Below, piece after piece: positions 26,990 through 39,829 of a DNA stretch of 64,000 nt. The stretch's first letter is position 1, and the number at the start of each line of letters is the position of its first letter. Location of the stretch: positions 5,185,503 through 5,249,502 of the forward strand of contig VXAZ01018984.1 of the NCBI GenBank assembly GCA_013399875.1, in the 5' to 3' direction. Under the pieces are notes generated by a model. It worked only from the letters and a program-made list of their open reading frames with translations, was not told the DNA's origin and made no database searches. Made by a program: the position numbers and the translations under genes. Source of the stretch: Gymnorhina tibicen. Taxonomy: Eukaryota; Chordata; Aves; Passeriformes; Artamidae.

Positions 26990-27280
26990 GTAACGCCGAA
27001 GGTGCACGTGTGCTGAATATGGATGACATCACGTGCAAGCAAATTTCTGAATAACAACCTGCATATCTGTCTGGGCATTTATAGGTTGTCAATTACTCTG
27101 ATGTTGTGTCTAATGGGGAGATGAAAATCCCCCTATAAATTCAGCTCACTGCTTTGGCGGCTTTGCTGACAGACTAGTAAACAATTTCTATGCGGAGTGC
27201 GATTTTCTAGTTTAGGAATGGAGCCACTTAGATTAGAACTCAGTGTTTTAGTGAGAAATGTCTAAAACGTTTACATAACC
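26990..27280. promoter_or_regulatory. Candidate regulatory element with two CACGTG E-boxes
   Basis: Two CACGTG palindromes lie at 27005-27010 and 27030-27035, starting 25 bp apart. The second is read TCACGTGC, as favoured by MITF/TFE or USF type bHLH-Zip factors. About eight CpG persist between 26990 and 27270 by my count, in otherwise AT-rich intron. The factors are inferred from motif shape only. Confidence 0.35.
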
Positions 27281-30200
27281 TATTTACATATGAATACAAA
27301 CATTACAGGCTTTATATTAACAGCCCTTGTTTTTGCTCATTACTATGCATAGAAAAAGACATCAGCATTTCTAGTAGCATCTACAAAATTATAAATATGT
27401 GATAGAGTAATTACTGATTTGGAAATCCAAATTATATTAAAATGATTGTAGCATCTGTGTCTCCAAAAACCTCTCCATTTGTCAATTCTAATCTTCTATT
27501 GCTTAGGCAATAAACATGAATCTGATGCCTGTTTACACAGTTTTGTATGAATCCCACCCGCCCCTTGAAATTTGAAAAAAAAAGAGGAGGAAGGAGTGGT
27601 TTGATATCAAGGTACCTGAAATTGGTCCATAGCCGTTTCTTTCACCTTTTCTTTACCCCACACCCACAAAAATATGAGAATGGATGGTAGATGTTGCAGA
27701 TTTATCTGAAGGAACCAGGCGCTGCCAGGAAGATCATTCTGGAGCTGATGAGATTCTGCTTGCATGGTGAAAACTGCCAAGGAAGTTCCTTCCAGAAAAC
27801 AAAGGGATCAGTTCAGGGCTGATCCTTTACTCTTTTTACTGCAGCCCTACTTGAGCCAAATGGTTATGAAGGGACTTCCGTAAGCCAGGGAAGCATTTGG
27901 TGTGCTCCATGGCACGAGTGAGCGCAAGTCAAGTGGTGACCATGATGCAAAATAGAAACCAGGGAGAAGTTCTGATGCCCTTCATTGTAACAAGTTTTAC
28001 TTCCAGAAGAGACCCTGTAGATCTCAGCAGGTTTGGGCAGCAGATTTCCCAGGCCAGTAAATAGTTACAAAAGTAGTATGTTTTTTTTCTTCTGTGGCTC
28101 TTAAAAGACTTTGCAGGGAGGTCAGTGTCATGCCTCCAGTGGTGCGGAACAGCAGAGATGTCCCCCGTAAGGTCGCTGTGCCTCACAACAGAAATCTCAG
28201 TAGAGGCTTCTTCTCTGCTCCCTGTCTGGGCTTTGGGCAACTAAAAGACGCCACACAAGGGAATTTATTCATGGCTGACAACTGTGGTTATTTGTTGGAA
28301 TGTCTCCTTCCAGGTTTTTCGGTCCTAGACCAGAATTCTGGCAGGGGGAGTCAACAGCAGATGATTTGCTTGGAAATAATGTGCTGCCTAGGCAGAGCAG
28401 TTGCTGATGTCGTGGGTGTTCTGATAAGCTGGGCAGGGATTGACATTGTCACGCTGACCTTTAAGGAGGTCTTTGGGAACTGGTCCATGTTTTTGCCCTT
28501 GCCTGATGATGGAGAGTGAATGCTTCATCTGAAGTGGTATGTTTTCCCTGGCACGCATGTCCCGGTTTTAGCTGAGCCATCCATGATTCCCCCTGTGGTT
28601 TTAATTACGGCGCTGCCTCTAGTTGTCATCTCTCTTTACACCTTCTCCTTACACCACACAGGGACTTAAAGGCTTGTATATGCATAGTAACGGTTCCACG
28701 AGATGAAATGCTGCTGTATAAATAAAGCATTCATCACACCTGCAAGGGGGGTTTGAATAAATCCCACATAGTTTTACTGCATGAGCAATGAAAGATCAGA
28801 AATGACAAATGGCTTGACAAATGGTGTGCAGTGCATAAATAGCATTATTTATTTGCTCAGTCGTGTCAGAGTGAGTGAGATGAGGCTTGCTGGTGTTTTG
28901 AGAGAGTTGTCAGAGCATTTGTAAAGGCAGAGGCTGCAGGATCAAGCCCCAGGCCCTGGCACTAGCGGGTGGGTAGCCATTAGCTGGAAAACCAAAACAT
29001 CTTTTTCCCCAGGCTGCATGGTTGCAGGGAGTGACATGTAGGATGAGACTGGTTGGGACAGAGGAAACTTCCTAGCTGGTCAGTCTTGTAGGGTTTGCCT
29101 GTCAGTCTGTTCACATGGAACTTTCTCAGCCCTGTCCAAATGTCTGTACTGGCTAATTCATTACAATGGCTATTGGCTATTTATATGTGACACTTCAAAA
29201 AGCTCGGAGTGAAATAAAGTCTGCCAAAAGCACAGTTGAGGAAAAGCTTCATCTTCTCAACTTTTGGGTGAGAACTGGCTTTCAATGGATGCACTGAGAA
29301 AAAGAAGGAAGAATTTGGACGCCACCTCTATCTTAAGAAGCAATTCTTGTTTACCCTAACAAAGAGAATAAAATCCTGTCGCTCACCTACTATTTTACTG
29401 CATTCAGGGTTAGCAGTAGTGAATATATGGAGTGTTCTGTTGACCCCAAAGGTGAGTTGAGTTGTCCTCACCCCGACTGCTTACTCTGCAGCACCTGAGA
29501 TTTGTTCTCCACTGCCCCTTGTTACAGCCAGGCCTCAATATGGACTACCAAAGTACTGCAGGATTTTAAGTCACCAGTCAGAAAAAAGTGGAGCCCCTTG
29601 CAAAGAGAAGAGGCTTGGACTTCACCACCATAAGGGTGCTCTGCTACAGTCTGGGAGCCAAGTCTTTACAGCCATCCAAGGAATCAAATCCAGTTCTTTC
29701 AGATCCGCAGAACAAAATCTGTGGTGGTGAATTAATACGGAGAACAGGGACAAAGTAGCTGCAATCATCATCAGACCAGTATGCTTGGCACTAATGGTCC
29801 TGACAGCGTGCAGACTTCAGAGCTTCTTGTGATTTTAAAGTCTGGGAGGTGTCATGGCATTATTAACAGCTGCTAGCTGTGAGTTGCTGAGCTGATGCAG
29901 GGGCCCCAGTGTCACATGGCTGGGGGAATTGCTTCTTGGTGCGTGGCTGTCACCTCTGTACCCATGCCTTTGTCTCCTGGAAGGAAAAGGGAGCTTCATA
30001 AGCATAAATGTCAGTAGGGCACATGTGGAATCGGATGTGTCAAAGCATCCAGTAGCAATTTCAGGGTCACAAGCATCCAGCACAGAGTTCAGTAGGGCCA
30101 AAAGCCAGTTGGCAAGTTACCCTTGGCTGGGAAACACAGTGTGAGTCGGTGTGTTCAGAAGTCATTTTCTGGTCATGGTGCCAGTGCTGAAAAGCTGCTC

Positions 30201-31434
30201 GAGCCATGGCCTCTGCTCAGCAAGGGACACTTTTTGGGTTTTCTCCCTCGCTGGAGAGAAATTTTCCTATTACCTCACCAAAGTTTGTCTGAGCATCCAC
30301 AGTCAGTTCAGTGAAAGTCCAGAGAGTCTGGGCAGCTGGTAAGTGTTTTTGTCTGGCTCTTTGCAGTTCAAGTGCTTGCTTTCATTACTTGTACAAAGCT
30401 GGGGACAGATTTTTCTCCTCAAAACTGGATCTTTTGGTAAGTCAGAGCAGAAGAGCTGTTTGTGTGAGGGCAGGAGGAGGGCAAGACAAGCATTTTAAGG
30501 AGAGGGTGGTTAGGATGTAGCATGTGGCTGATAATCCTGTTGAGAAGTTGGCCACAGTTACAGTGGATGAGTGTGGGTCACATGTATGGCATGGTCCTTT
30601 CTACCGATCTTTTCCAGTCTTTTAAAACCTTAATATTCAAGGCAGACTTGGGGTGGATGGTTTGGGGGAGACTTTTGGTGATGTGAACTGGTGAAACTCT
30701 TTATGCATTTTCTTAGTACAGAAGTACCTTTGACTGTGCACTCCTGCTACCCAGCTCAGACCCTGTTAATGTTCTGTGGTGCCTGTAAAGGACTGTTCAC
30801 CCTCTGAATTTCGTCGGGTGTGGATCATTCCCTGGGCAACTATAAGGCCAGCAGCATGTTTGGTTTTTTTGGTTTGGTTTTTTTTTCTCTCTCCAGGAAC
30901 AGATTGCTTTTTGTGCTTGTTGCAGTGAAGTGAAGAGTTGATGCCTTCCTCCTGGCAGTGCTGAAGTACTCGTGACCTAGCCCATGATGTGGCTGGGAAC
31001 AGACGCGTTGAGGTGTACAGTAGGTCTCCTAAGGTAACAGGGCAGGTGTCAGAGGCTGTGGTCCTCTCCACCCTGGTGATAGCTGGCAGAGAGAGCTAAG
31101 AGCACCCCAAGGAGCATTAATGCATGAAAATATCCTTCATCTTCTTATCCTTCAAATGCAGGGAGGAGGAATGTGATAGTGGGAGCTATGCTCTCTTGGG
31201 AAACCCCACTGACAAATCTGAGGGCTTTGCATGGCAGAAACAGTGCAGCTCCCTGTCATAAAATGGAGAATTTTATTTGCTTTTATTAAGTAACAGAAGC
31301 TTAATTAAGTTTCTCCTGAATGTAATAAAACAATACAGCTGAATGTAGGTCAGTCCCAAGTAATTGTTTCACTGCTTTAGCAGCTGTTTAACTAATGCTC
31401 GAGTGTTAAATAGGAATGCTGATATTTTATTTCC

Positions 31435-31450
31435 TTTTTTTTTTTTTTTT
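31435..31450. repeat. T16 homopolymer
   Basis: Sixteen T residues. It is one of twelve poly-T tracts of 12 or more that I count on the plus strand of this window. Confidence 0.97.
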
Positions 31451-33256
31451 GTCTGTTTTAGAAGGGGCTAAGTGGTCTCTTTCTCAGGGGACTGTGAGGT
31501 TAGCCTTGGCCCTTTGAACCTAATTAATCAATGGCGAGGCTCTTCCAGGGCTGGCTGTGGAATGCTCTTTAATTGCTCACTTGTGCAGTCATTTGTTTTG
31601 TTTAACCTGCGAGGGATTAAACTCGGTTATAAAGGTCCTTGCTTCTGTTGTCGAACAGCTCCAGCCATAAAGCAGCAGGCTCTCCGCTTGATTCCCGACC
31701 CCCCCGGGGATGGAGCGGGGAGAGCAGGAGGGCTGTCTCTCCCAGCTTCCCCTCTCCACTCTGCCTGGACACACTGGCATTTTTGTGGGTCCCCCCCTCA
31801 CTGGCAGTGAGCTTCCCAGGGTGTGCTCTTGGCAAAGGGAGGATCATTAGCTGTTAATAGAACCCAAGAATTCTCCAGATATCTCCTTCACTTTCTTTCA
31901 TTAGATGCGAAACTTTAGAGACAGAAACTTTAATGATTTTCTGTGCGTGTGTGTAATCCTGTATGCTCCGCTGGGACCCCTCTGGCATCCCACGTCTCCA
32001 AACAGCTGTCAGGCATCTCAGATGCTTTTCCAAACTGCCAGTCTCCAAAAATATTTCCTTCTCTTCTCAAGTATGGAATTTCGCCCTTGAGTCAGAGAGT
32101 CTCTGCAAAGCAATGGTGGTGGGTTTTGGTGACAAAGTTAAAGCTGCCCAAACCATTAGAGCCAGAAATAAAATCTTTTAAACCAGTTGGGGTGGTGACC
32201 AGGGCTGTGAATTTCCAGGCTACAGTGAGACTCTGCTTTCTCTTTCAGCCCTAGTGAATTGTTGTGAGACATTGTGTTTCTTGTAATGCTTGCCATTAAC
32301 ATTCAAAAGAAAGCTAGATCATTTTAACATGTTTCAAAAAAGGATGTTAAAATTTATCTTCCTTTTTATTAGATCCACTGCAGCAAGGCACCCAGTGGCT
32401 TTAGAAATGTAAGTAATGAAAAGCAGAGAACAAATGTTAACTATAGAAATGATTTATGGAGACATCTGATGAATTTATCCTGCATCTTTACCCTTTCATC
32501 CATCTCCCTGGACTTCAGCTAGTATGTCTGAGCAGCATCAGTCACGTATTTTAAAGCTGACTTGCCACAGACATGCTCCGTGCTCTGGAATGTGGATTTC
32601 CCAGTTTTTGCCCCACCTAAGGCTCCCATACAATCCTGTGTAGGCTTTTTTTAATTTTTTTTTTTTTTCTCCACGGAACTCTCTGAGTTGGATTACCAAA
32701 GTAGGCACTCTGTGACACAGCCTGCTGCCTGAAAAATGCTTAATAGCTGTCAGCTTCTACTGCTCCCCATGAGAACTGAGGAGTCCCAGGCTGTGCTCGA
32801 ACAGCTGGGCCTTTTTGTAGCTCCTCTAGGAAGAACCGAGCTCTTTGGAAAAATCCAGCCCTGGTGGGAGGCAGAGGCTTTCTGGAAAACTTGGCCTTTG
32901 AGTTTAGCTTCCTCAAAGGAAACAGTCTTACGTAGAGCGCGTTAAATTCTCAGGCGGGCTCTGTGTTATGAAATAGTGAATCCTCTACTAACAAAGTATT
33001 TTCCACATCGTCACAAAGAAGACTTGGGGTTTTGCAGAAGCCCTGTTCCTACCAGCTGTTGTCCTGCGGATGTTCATAGGCCTTTTTCCTATCAGACTTT
33101 TCCTCAAAGGAGTTTTTTTAGCCAAATCTCTGGTTTTTAAACATATGTTTTAAAGGCAGATAAGGTATGTAATGAGGAAGTAGTGTCCTTTTTTAGGATG
33201 GTGACCAGATAGGGTGAGGTGGGAGAAGAGATGGGGGGCATACTTAGCTGATAAGA

Positions 33257-33280
33257 GATAGATAGATAGATGGATGGATG
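33257..33280. repeat. Short tetranucleotide microsatellite (GATA)3(GATG)3
   Basis: Three GATA units pass directly into three GATG units. It is too short to be strongly unstable. Confidence 0.93.
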
Positions 33281-34074
33281 TGCTGAAAGCTGCCCTGGGG
33301 AAGGACAAGTGTGGAAGGAATGGGGTGAGGTTGAGAGGATAGAGGTGTGTGATCAGACTTCCCCCAGCTTAGTGCTGAGCACAGAGTAAGAAACTCTCTC
33401 TGGAGCTGCTGGACATACGTTTTTAAAAATGCTTCCTTCCATCCCTTCCTGTGTTGCTGCATGCAGCCACAAAATGTTCAGTGCTATGTTTAGACATTTT
33501 GAGCACCTTTACAATGGCTGTTTCAATACATTTGATATTTGGCCTTTTTTTTTCCCCTTACCATTTGCTTCTGAATATGCTTTGGTTGGGCAATGCGGAG
33601 CTGGGAAGTGTATGAAGGTTTTGTGACACTGTGATTTCTCTGGAGCTTAGAATCAAAGTGCAGACTGCCTTTATTCAAGCTTTGGGCTGAAGATCAAAGA
33701 GGCAGCATTGGTTGTGTTGGAATAAAATAAAAAAAGAAATCACTTTTGAATATTGAATAACATAGTTCATTTCAGGATTATTTTTTGAGAAAATTTGGTT
33801 TCTTTCTGATTATTATTTGTGTTGCTTTAATGCCTGAGGCACAGAGAGGGCCAAGTCTCCTTTGCATGAGGTGCTGTACAAAATCAGGGGCCACGAACAG
33901 ATGCTGTATTAATAGCACATGATGTGCCAGACTGTTTGAGGCTGTTTATTTACTCACTAATACTATCTTTTTGTCTGAACTACTTTAGCCACGGTGCTAA
34001 AGTCACAACCTGTCACATGTTGATCCTGTGCTTCATTTGGTCAGGAAGCTTACTGTACCCTGCTGCCTCCCTCA

Positions 34075-34132
34075 CCCCCCCTCCTCNCCCCCCCCCCCGT
34101 CCTCCCGCCCCCCCCCCCCCCCCCCCCCCCCC
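34075..34132. repeat. Poly-C tract with one unresolved base
   Basis: C-only stretches are broken by a few T and G. They include C11 at 34088-34098 and C25 at 34108-34132, with a single N at 34087. The tract could form a quadruplex on the minus strand or an i-motif on the plus strand. Its length here should not be trusted. A 72-residue proline-rich ORF over it is an artefact. Confidence 0.93.
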
Positions 34133-36299
34133 AAGAGGCTGAGGGCCAATTGCCACCTTAACTAAAATCTACAGACCTTTTCTTAAAAATCACCTCAGTA
34201 TCATGCTATTGGCAAGAGCGATGAAGAGAGGTGTTGCTCTGGGTTATAGAAGCAGTACTGCCCGGTTGCCTTTGGTTCACTCTTCAGTTCATCAGGGAGT
34301 TGCCCAGCCCTGACCTTCTGTGCTGTTTGGACGCGTTCATTTTTGTTTCATTCAGTTATTATGTCAAATTTGAGATGGAGTGCAGTACAAATTATTTTGG
34401 CCCCAAAACCTTTCTTTAACCCTGTTTGCAGAGGTGAAAGGCTAATACGTTAAACCTACCAGCCCATGCATACAGATTACTTTGGCCCCTTTAGAGACAG
34501 TATTCTCTGATTTCAGTTTTATCTTTTGCAGGAACTGTTGAGTGGCTGGGATGGGAGCACTGGGTGGTGATAGTAAATGGCAGCAGTAACGCTGACAATT
34601 AGCGAAGGGGGATGCAGTGGAAGTAATGCCGGATTTTCCTTTGGAAACAGAGTGGAATATTTATTTACGATTTTTTGTTAATATATTTAAAATGTTTCTA
34701 AATGTTCACGTTCAGATTTGCCTTCTGCTTAGCCAGTGCTGAGCAGCAGGCTTGTACCTCTCAGTGCTACAGGGCTGCAGCACCTTGGTGTCAGGCAGAG
34801 CATCGCTCCCTGTGCTGCAGGATCAGTGGCCAGGCAGGTAATGGTAGACTGAGGGTGTGAACACACTTCAGAGCTGGTGTAGAGAAAATAACCCATTGCA
34901 ACTGGCTCTGGCTATCCCAGCTCTGGGTAGCTGCACTAAAGAAGAAAAAAATGAGCTTTAACTCACATTGACTTGTGTTAAAATGGCAATGAAGACAAAG
35001 TAATGTGGAGTGCCAGCTGAAATTCAGCCCAGATCTCCTTTAGCCTTTAATTTGACCTCCTAGCCCAAATTAAAAACTGGATTGTTTTCTGTTCACAGTT
35101 ATTTTAACTAGTGTTAAGTCTGGCTAAACCGATGAGCCTTTTATTGGTTGGTTTGTTTTAGGTGTTTGCTCTCCTCTCCAGATACCCTGACAGTGTTTTG
35201 TAAAGTGGTTTTTTATTAGGCTGCTACAGAAGTTTATGGAGTTGGAAAAAACTAGAGTACCTGTAAAAGGGCAGATGTAGTTCTTTAAAAGATGAGTTTT
35301 ACAGTCTTAAGGCCTGGCTGGTGTGGTGTTTAGCCCTGAGGACCATCCAGTAATGTTAGCCTACACTGCAAACCTGGCCTTGCTTGTGTCCTCAGCTCCC
35401 TGCAGCTGGAGCAGCACCGTGACTGCTTGAGATGTGCTCAGTGGAGATCTGTCTTCCACGCTGACCCAAACTTTTTGTCCAAATATACCCAATGGCTTGG
35501 GCAGATTGTAGTTCTGTTGTTCTTGCTCTAAGGATGAGAGTCTCTTTCACCAGGCTTGTGTTCAGGTTTCCTGCAGGTGTGCTGTACCCTGGCACATCGG
35601 CACAGGGCTCTTGGCAGGTTCGCCTGTTGCCCTATGCATTCATTGCCTTTGGGGATTTCACCTCCTCTCCTCACTGTGCTAATTGCAAAGAGACAGGGGA
35701 AAAGAAATCCAAGGAAACTGTAAAATGTAAGAGGGGTTGCATGACGAAGCACAGAGGAAAGAGCTTTTGTTGCTTGGGGGAACTCTCGTTTGGAGGTTGA
35801 TGATCAATCACATCATCCCCGCTGGCAGGTCCTGCCCTAGACTTCAGATTACTGGCCTGGGGAGTCCCTCGCAGTTGAGCAGATACACCATGTTCAGGGG
35901 TGCCCCAAACTTATATTAAAACTCTTACATCTTGTGAATTTGCTGTTAAATGCCTCTTGTTAAATTTTAAGGGCCTTATCAATGAGTTGAAACAGTGCAA
36001 TTACTTTTTTGGGTTTTACTGCGTAAAACTGGTATTTAATTTATTTCCAGGACCTGTTTTCCTTCTTGCTCCCAGGCTCTCCATAACATATCAAGGTAGT
36101 CCCTTCAGTGACCTTTGCAGTTCACATTTGGTTTGGCTCTGCAAGATTTTTGTGGTGTTTTGCTGGCTGGGGCTCTGAGGTGGTTTTGGTGGCTTGTTTT
36201 TCATCAGTTTTGCTTTGTTCAATATAAAATAATAACTAGGGGAATGAAATAGGTTGGAGCTATAGAAAGAGGACTCTTTTTCCCATCAAACTTTGTAAG

Positions 36300-36620
36300 A
36301 TTTTACTATAATCATAGCAGTTTAAATGTATCTCGTTGGCATATCTGCACAGAGGCACTCGGTGAGGCTGCAATTAGAGTGCTCTGCCTCATCTTGTATT
36401 AGTTTGATCGCATAAGAAGCAGCCTATCTGACAGCTCTAGCACCTGGATAATTAAAACCCGTCAATAAAACAACAAAATGCACTGTGTAGTGGGACTCGT
36501 CTGTGCTAGCATTAAACACCGCAGATAATTATATCGCAGCAGAGGCTGGGAAGCCAGCCTCTCAGTGCTCTGAAAGATCAATAAAAAGGCCCATTCATAA
36601 TGAAAAAAATGCTAGAGAAA
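36300..36620. promoter_or_regulatory. Candidate regulatory element, homeodomain and MEIS-like motifs
   Basis: TGACAG (36429-36434, MEIS/PREP core), CACCTG (36441-36446, E-box) and ATAATTA (36449-36455, homeodomain core) sit within 27 bases. A second ATAATTA occurs near 36524. About seven CpG remain in 240 bases by my count, more than in the surrounding intron. No conservation test was possible. Confidence 0.3.
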
Positions 36621-39600
36621 CTGGATTTTCATCTCCCTGTCATTACATCCTTTGCTTTAAAGGTTTTGCAGAGGCAGAAAAAGATTCTGTTGAGGAATTC
36701 TTTGTTTCTGGAAGCTAAACAGGTGGAGGATTTCGCTTTGCTTTTGTGCAGCATATTACTAAAAGCAAATGTGCTGAACCAAAGTCTTTTCTCAGGGCTT
36801 ACAGTTCTATTTTCCCCTCTCCACCCTCCACTGCCTCCCTTCTCTGTTTGCTTTTTTTTTTTTCCTTTCCCCCTTATTTGCAATCCATCACGTGAGCTCC
36901 ACTTTTGAGTGAAATTTCTCTTTGCTTCCTATTTACTTTCTCCAGGGCATTATTATTATTATTTTTTTTTCTCTTGGCTCTTCCTGAAGGGTTGATTTGG
37001 AAATATCATATATTGACAGGGGAGAGCACACTCCTGGCTGACTTATTTGCTGTGACAGCCTCTTTCTTAAAGCACTCATCCAGAGAGGAGATTTTTGTGT
37101 TCCAGGGAAGGAAAAGGATGTCTTGCAGCATTGCCATGAAGGATAATGAATTAAGTCTGTCTGTTACTGTAAAACCATTACAAAAGCATAATAGACGTTG
37201 AGAAAGAGGCTTAGATATTGATGTCTTGGCTATATTAGCGTGCCTGGGCACATGATGGCTGCCTTGTCTTTGCAGAAATAAATGAAGTCTGTGTAAAGTA
37301 GGTGTTTCAGCTGAGGGCAGAGAGAAAGAGTGCCTTGTTTTTTCGGCAGCTGGTGCTCATGAGCGCAGGTGAGTGGTTTGGTTGGCACACGTGGGCATTG
37401 AGAATCCCTTGCTGGAAGCTGCTGTGGGTCGAGGGTAGCACCAGCTATGAGCAGGGTGTGTTAACAGAGCATGGGCTGGATATGGTAGCTCAGTACGTGC
37501 TGTACAAATTAAAGTTCATGGTTGTGAAGTTTTCCAATCTTCAGGGTATTTAAGAGCCTACTTTGGACTCTTGACAGTCTGTGGATTCAGAGGAGGCAGG
37601 TGGCTTCCCCGTTTGTAGTAGTTTCCACTGCACCCTGTTCACAGGAGCTTCTGGTGTTGCAGAAATTGTTGCTTCACCTCTGAAGGGCTTGTCTCTGAAG
37701 GATAAGGAGAAGGAGGGTGTGTTGGGATGAAATGAATGTTTGAGCCTCTAGGCTTGTTGTGGAGCTGTGCATGGATTCTGGTTGTTCTCCTGTTGTCCTT
37801 AGCATGACAGGTGCCTGCCTCTGTGGTTTGGGCACCTGTTTTTATTGTCTGGGCCAAATGGTCCCCTCCTAGATGGGGAGTTGTAGGGCTTGCTGGTATT
37901 GCACCTGCGATGATTAATGCTGAAATTTTGTTTGGGATTGATCTTTTATTTTGTGCTGCCTTTGCGTTTTCGTTCTGGCAAACATATTGCCCCAGACATG
38001 TCTAGGCTGATGCTGGTGACATGTCTATGCTATTAAAGTTTCTGGAAGGGCCTAAAATAAAGTGCCAAACTAGTATTTTTTTTCCTTTCTATGTCTCTTG
38101 CTAAATATATTAACAATGTCAGCATTGAAAAAAAAAAGTTAAAGCTATCACAGCAAGAATAAGCAGCTGTTTATGTCTAAAGTATTTCTGCTTCGCTATC
38201 ACAAGATGACCTTGTCACTTAAAAATCATAAAAATATTTCCAGGGAGAAGAAATGGAAGTTTGCTGAAGGGAAATGAAGTTTTGGTGTTGTTTTAAGTTA
38301 AAGTCTGAACAGAGAGTTGTAAGCAGAGCTGAGCCCTGCAGCTGGTCCTGAACTCAGATGCTTCCTTCAGTCCCACTGCTATAAATGCAAAACAAATGCC
38401 ATATGAAATATTATTCCTGTTTCACGTTAAAACTCCTGAAAGTTGTTTTCCACTGGAACTGGGAGAAGTTCTGCAAAAATAATCCATGTTTTCTGTTACA
38501 GTGTATTTGTTACACTGAATTGACACCTTGCTTCTTGGTTAAATACTTTTCCACATATCCAGGTGGAAAGACAAAATGGGGGTCTTAATAAGTAGGAATA
38601 AATGCAGCTGGAAAGAATGCATAGGGCCCACCACCTTTTCTTTCTTTCTTTTTTCTTTTTTTGTCTTATTTTTTAATCTTGCGACTGCAACAATTTACAC
38701 TTCTCCCAGTAGGGTGATTTTTCCTCTCCAAAACATAGATGTGAATAACATGAACTTATGTTTATGGGGGATGATGGATTCTTAAAGGCTGCCAAGTACC
38801 TTGGACTGACTTTTAGGAGGGTTTAGAGTATTCTCTTTTCCTGAACATACAGGAGCATGCAGGAATCAGTGTCTCAAGTCGGGCTGAAAATGCTGATCTT
38901 GGGTTATGCTTTGGTTTCTGGTCTCTTGGTTGGTCTTTGTGAGCTGCGTGGACACTCTTGGTTCAGTAAAAGTGTGCGCAAATACCAGGAGCAATTGTGG
39001 AGGTGGTCCAAGACATGCAGGGGGTCTTTGAGAAGCAGTGTCTTTGCTCACATGCCCACCTTGCACTTCAGGGCATAACAAGGAGAGGGGAATGATGGCA
39101 GGTAGAAATAAGGACTGCAAAATAAAACAAAACTAACACTATAAATTTCTTGTCAGATTTCCAGATAAAAGGCAACAAGGTGAACTAAAACCATTTGAGG
39201 GGCTACTTTAATTCTCCTATGTCTCCAGAACATTTGCCTTTAAAATGCTGGGCAAACTAATGAAATGGAAACTGCTTTTTTAATAGCATAAAATTGTCTA
39301 TCTGGTCCCCTAAATTCCCAGATTCCTCCCACAGTTCTCTTATTTGCTTGGCATCAGAGCATATGGAGAATGAGGAAATAGCCCAAGAGGCCAGGGGTTG
39401 CCTAGGAAAGTTGCAGCATGAGGGCGGTGCAAGGGAAAAGAGATGGTGTTTTCTTTGAAGGAGCTGATGAAGAATCAGTGCTAGAAATAAGAGGTGTTTG
39501 TGTAAAGGCAGTAATAAGAGATATAGATGGTTGTGAAAAAGGTGACTGTAGTTTTCTGGGGTACAGTTGTGCTAAAACCAGCAATGCAAGCAGTTCCTGC

Positions 39601-39808
39601 ACTATTGGAGAGGAATCCAGCATGATGCAGAGATGCTGTTTCTACTGTATAGCTGAGGGACCTGGGTGGTGTTTCTGTGATTGCCCAGTAGGGCAGACAA
39701 ATTCATACTCGAGCTGGTTCAGTGCTGGTTCTCACAGCAAATTGTACCTCCAGTAGTTAGCAAAGATCTTCCTTCAAGAAAAGAGTAAAAAATTAAAGGG
39801 AAAAAAAA

Positions 39809-39829
39809 GGGAGGGGGAGGGGAGTGGGG
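39809..39829 (+). other. Potential G-quadruplex on the transcribed sense strand
   Basis: GGGAGGGGGAGGGGAGTGGGG contains four G tracts with loops A, A and AGT. It lies on the strand that would be present in ADGRL3 pre-mRNA, about 2.9 kb upstream of the exon. Confidence 0.7.

Larger units (their letters stand above)
18286..34074. other. Intronic sequence, upstream intron, segment 4
   Basis: Unique sequence without recognised genes. It holds the CpG-rich patch at about 19085-19445, a C-rich quadruplex-capable tract at 22514-22536, a 12-bp tandem duplication at 24845-24868, a 16-bp palindrome at 25024-25039, paired E-boxes near 27.0 kb, T-runs at 31435-31450 and 32655-32668, and a short GATA/GATG microsatellite at 33257-33280. 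ORFs of 129 residues (25453-25842, +) and 141 residues (28094-28519, +) lack recognisable domains. Confidence 0.7.

Noticed and set aside
28094..28519. 141-codon plus-strand ORF
   Set aside because: No family resemblance, no exon-like splice borders, within chance expectation.
34024..34142. Proline-rich ORF over the poly-C tract
   Set aside because: Translation of a homopolymer with an N; not a gene.
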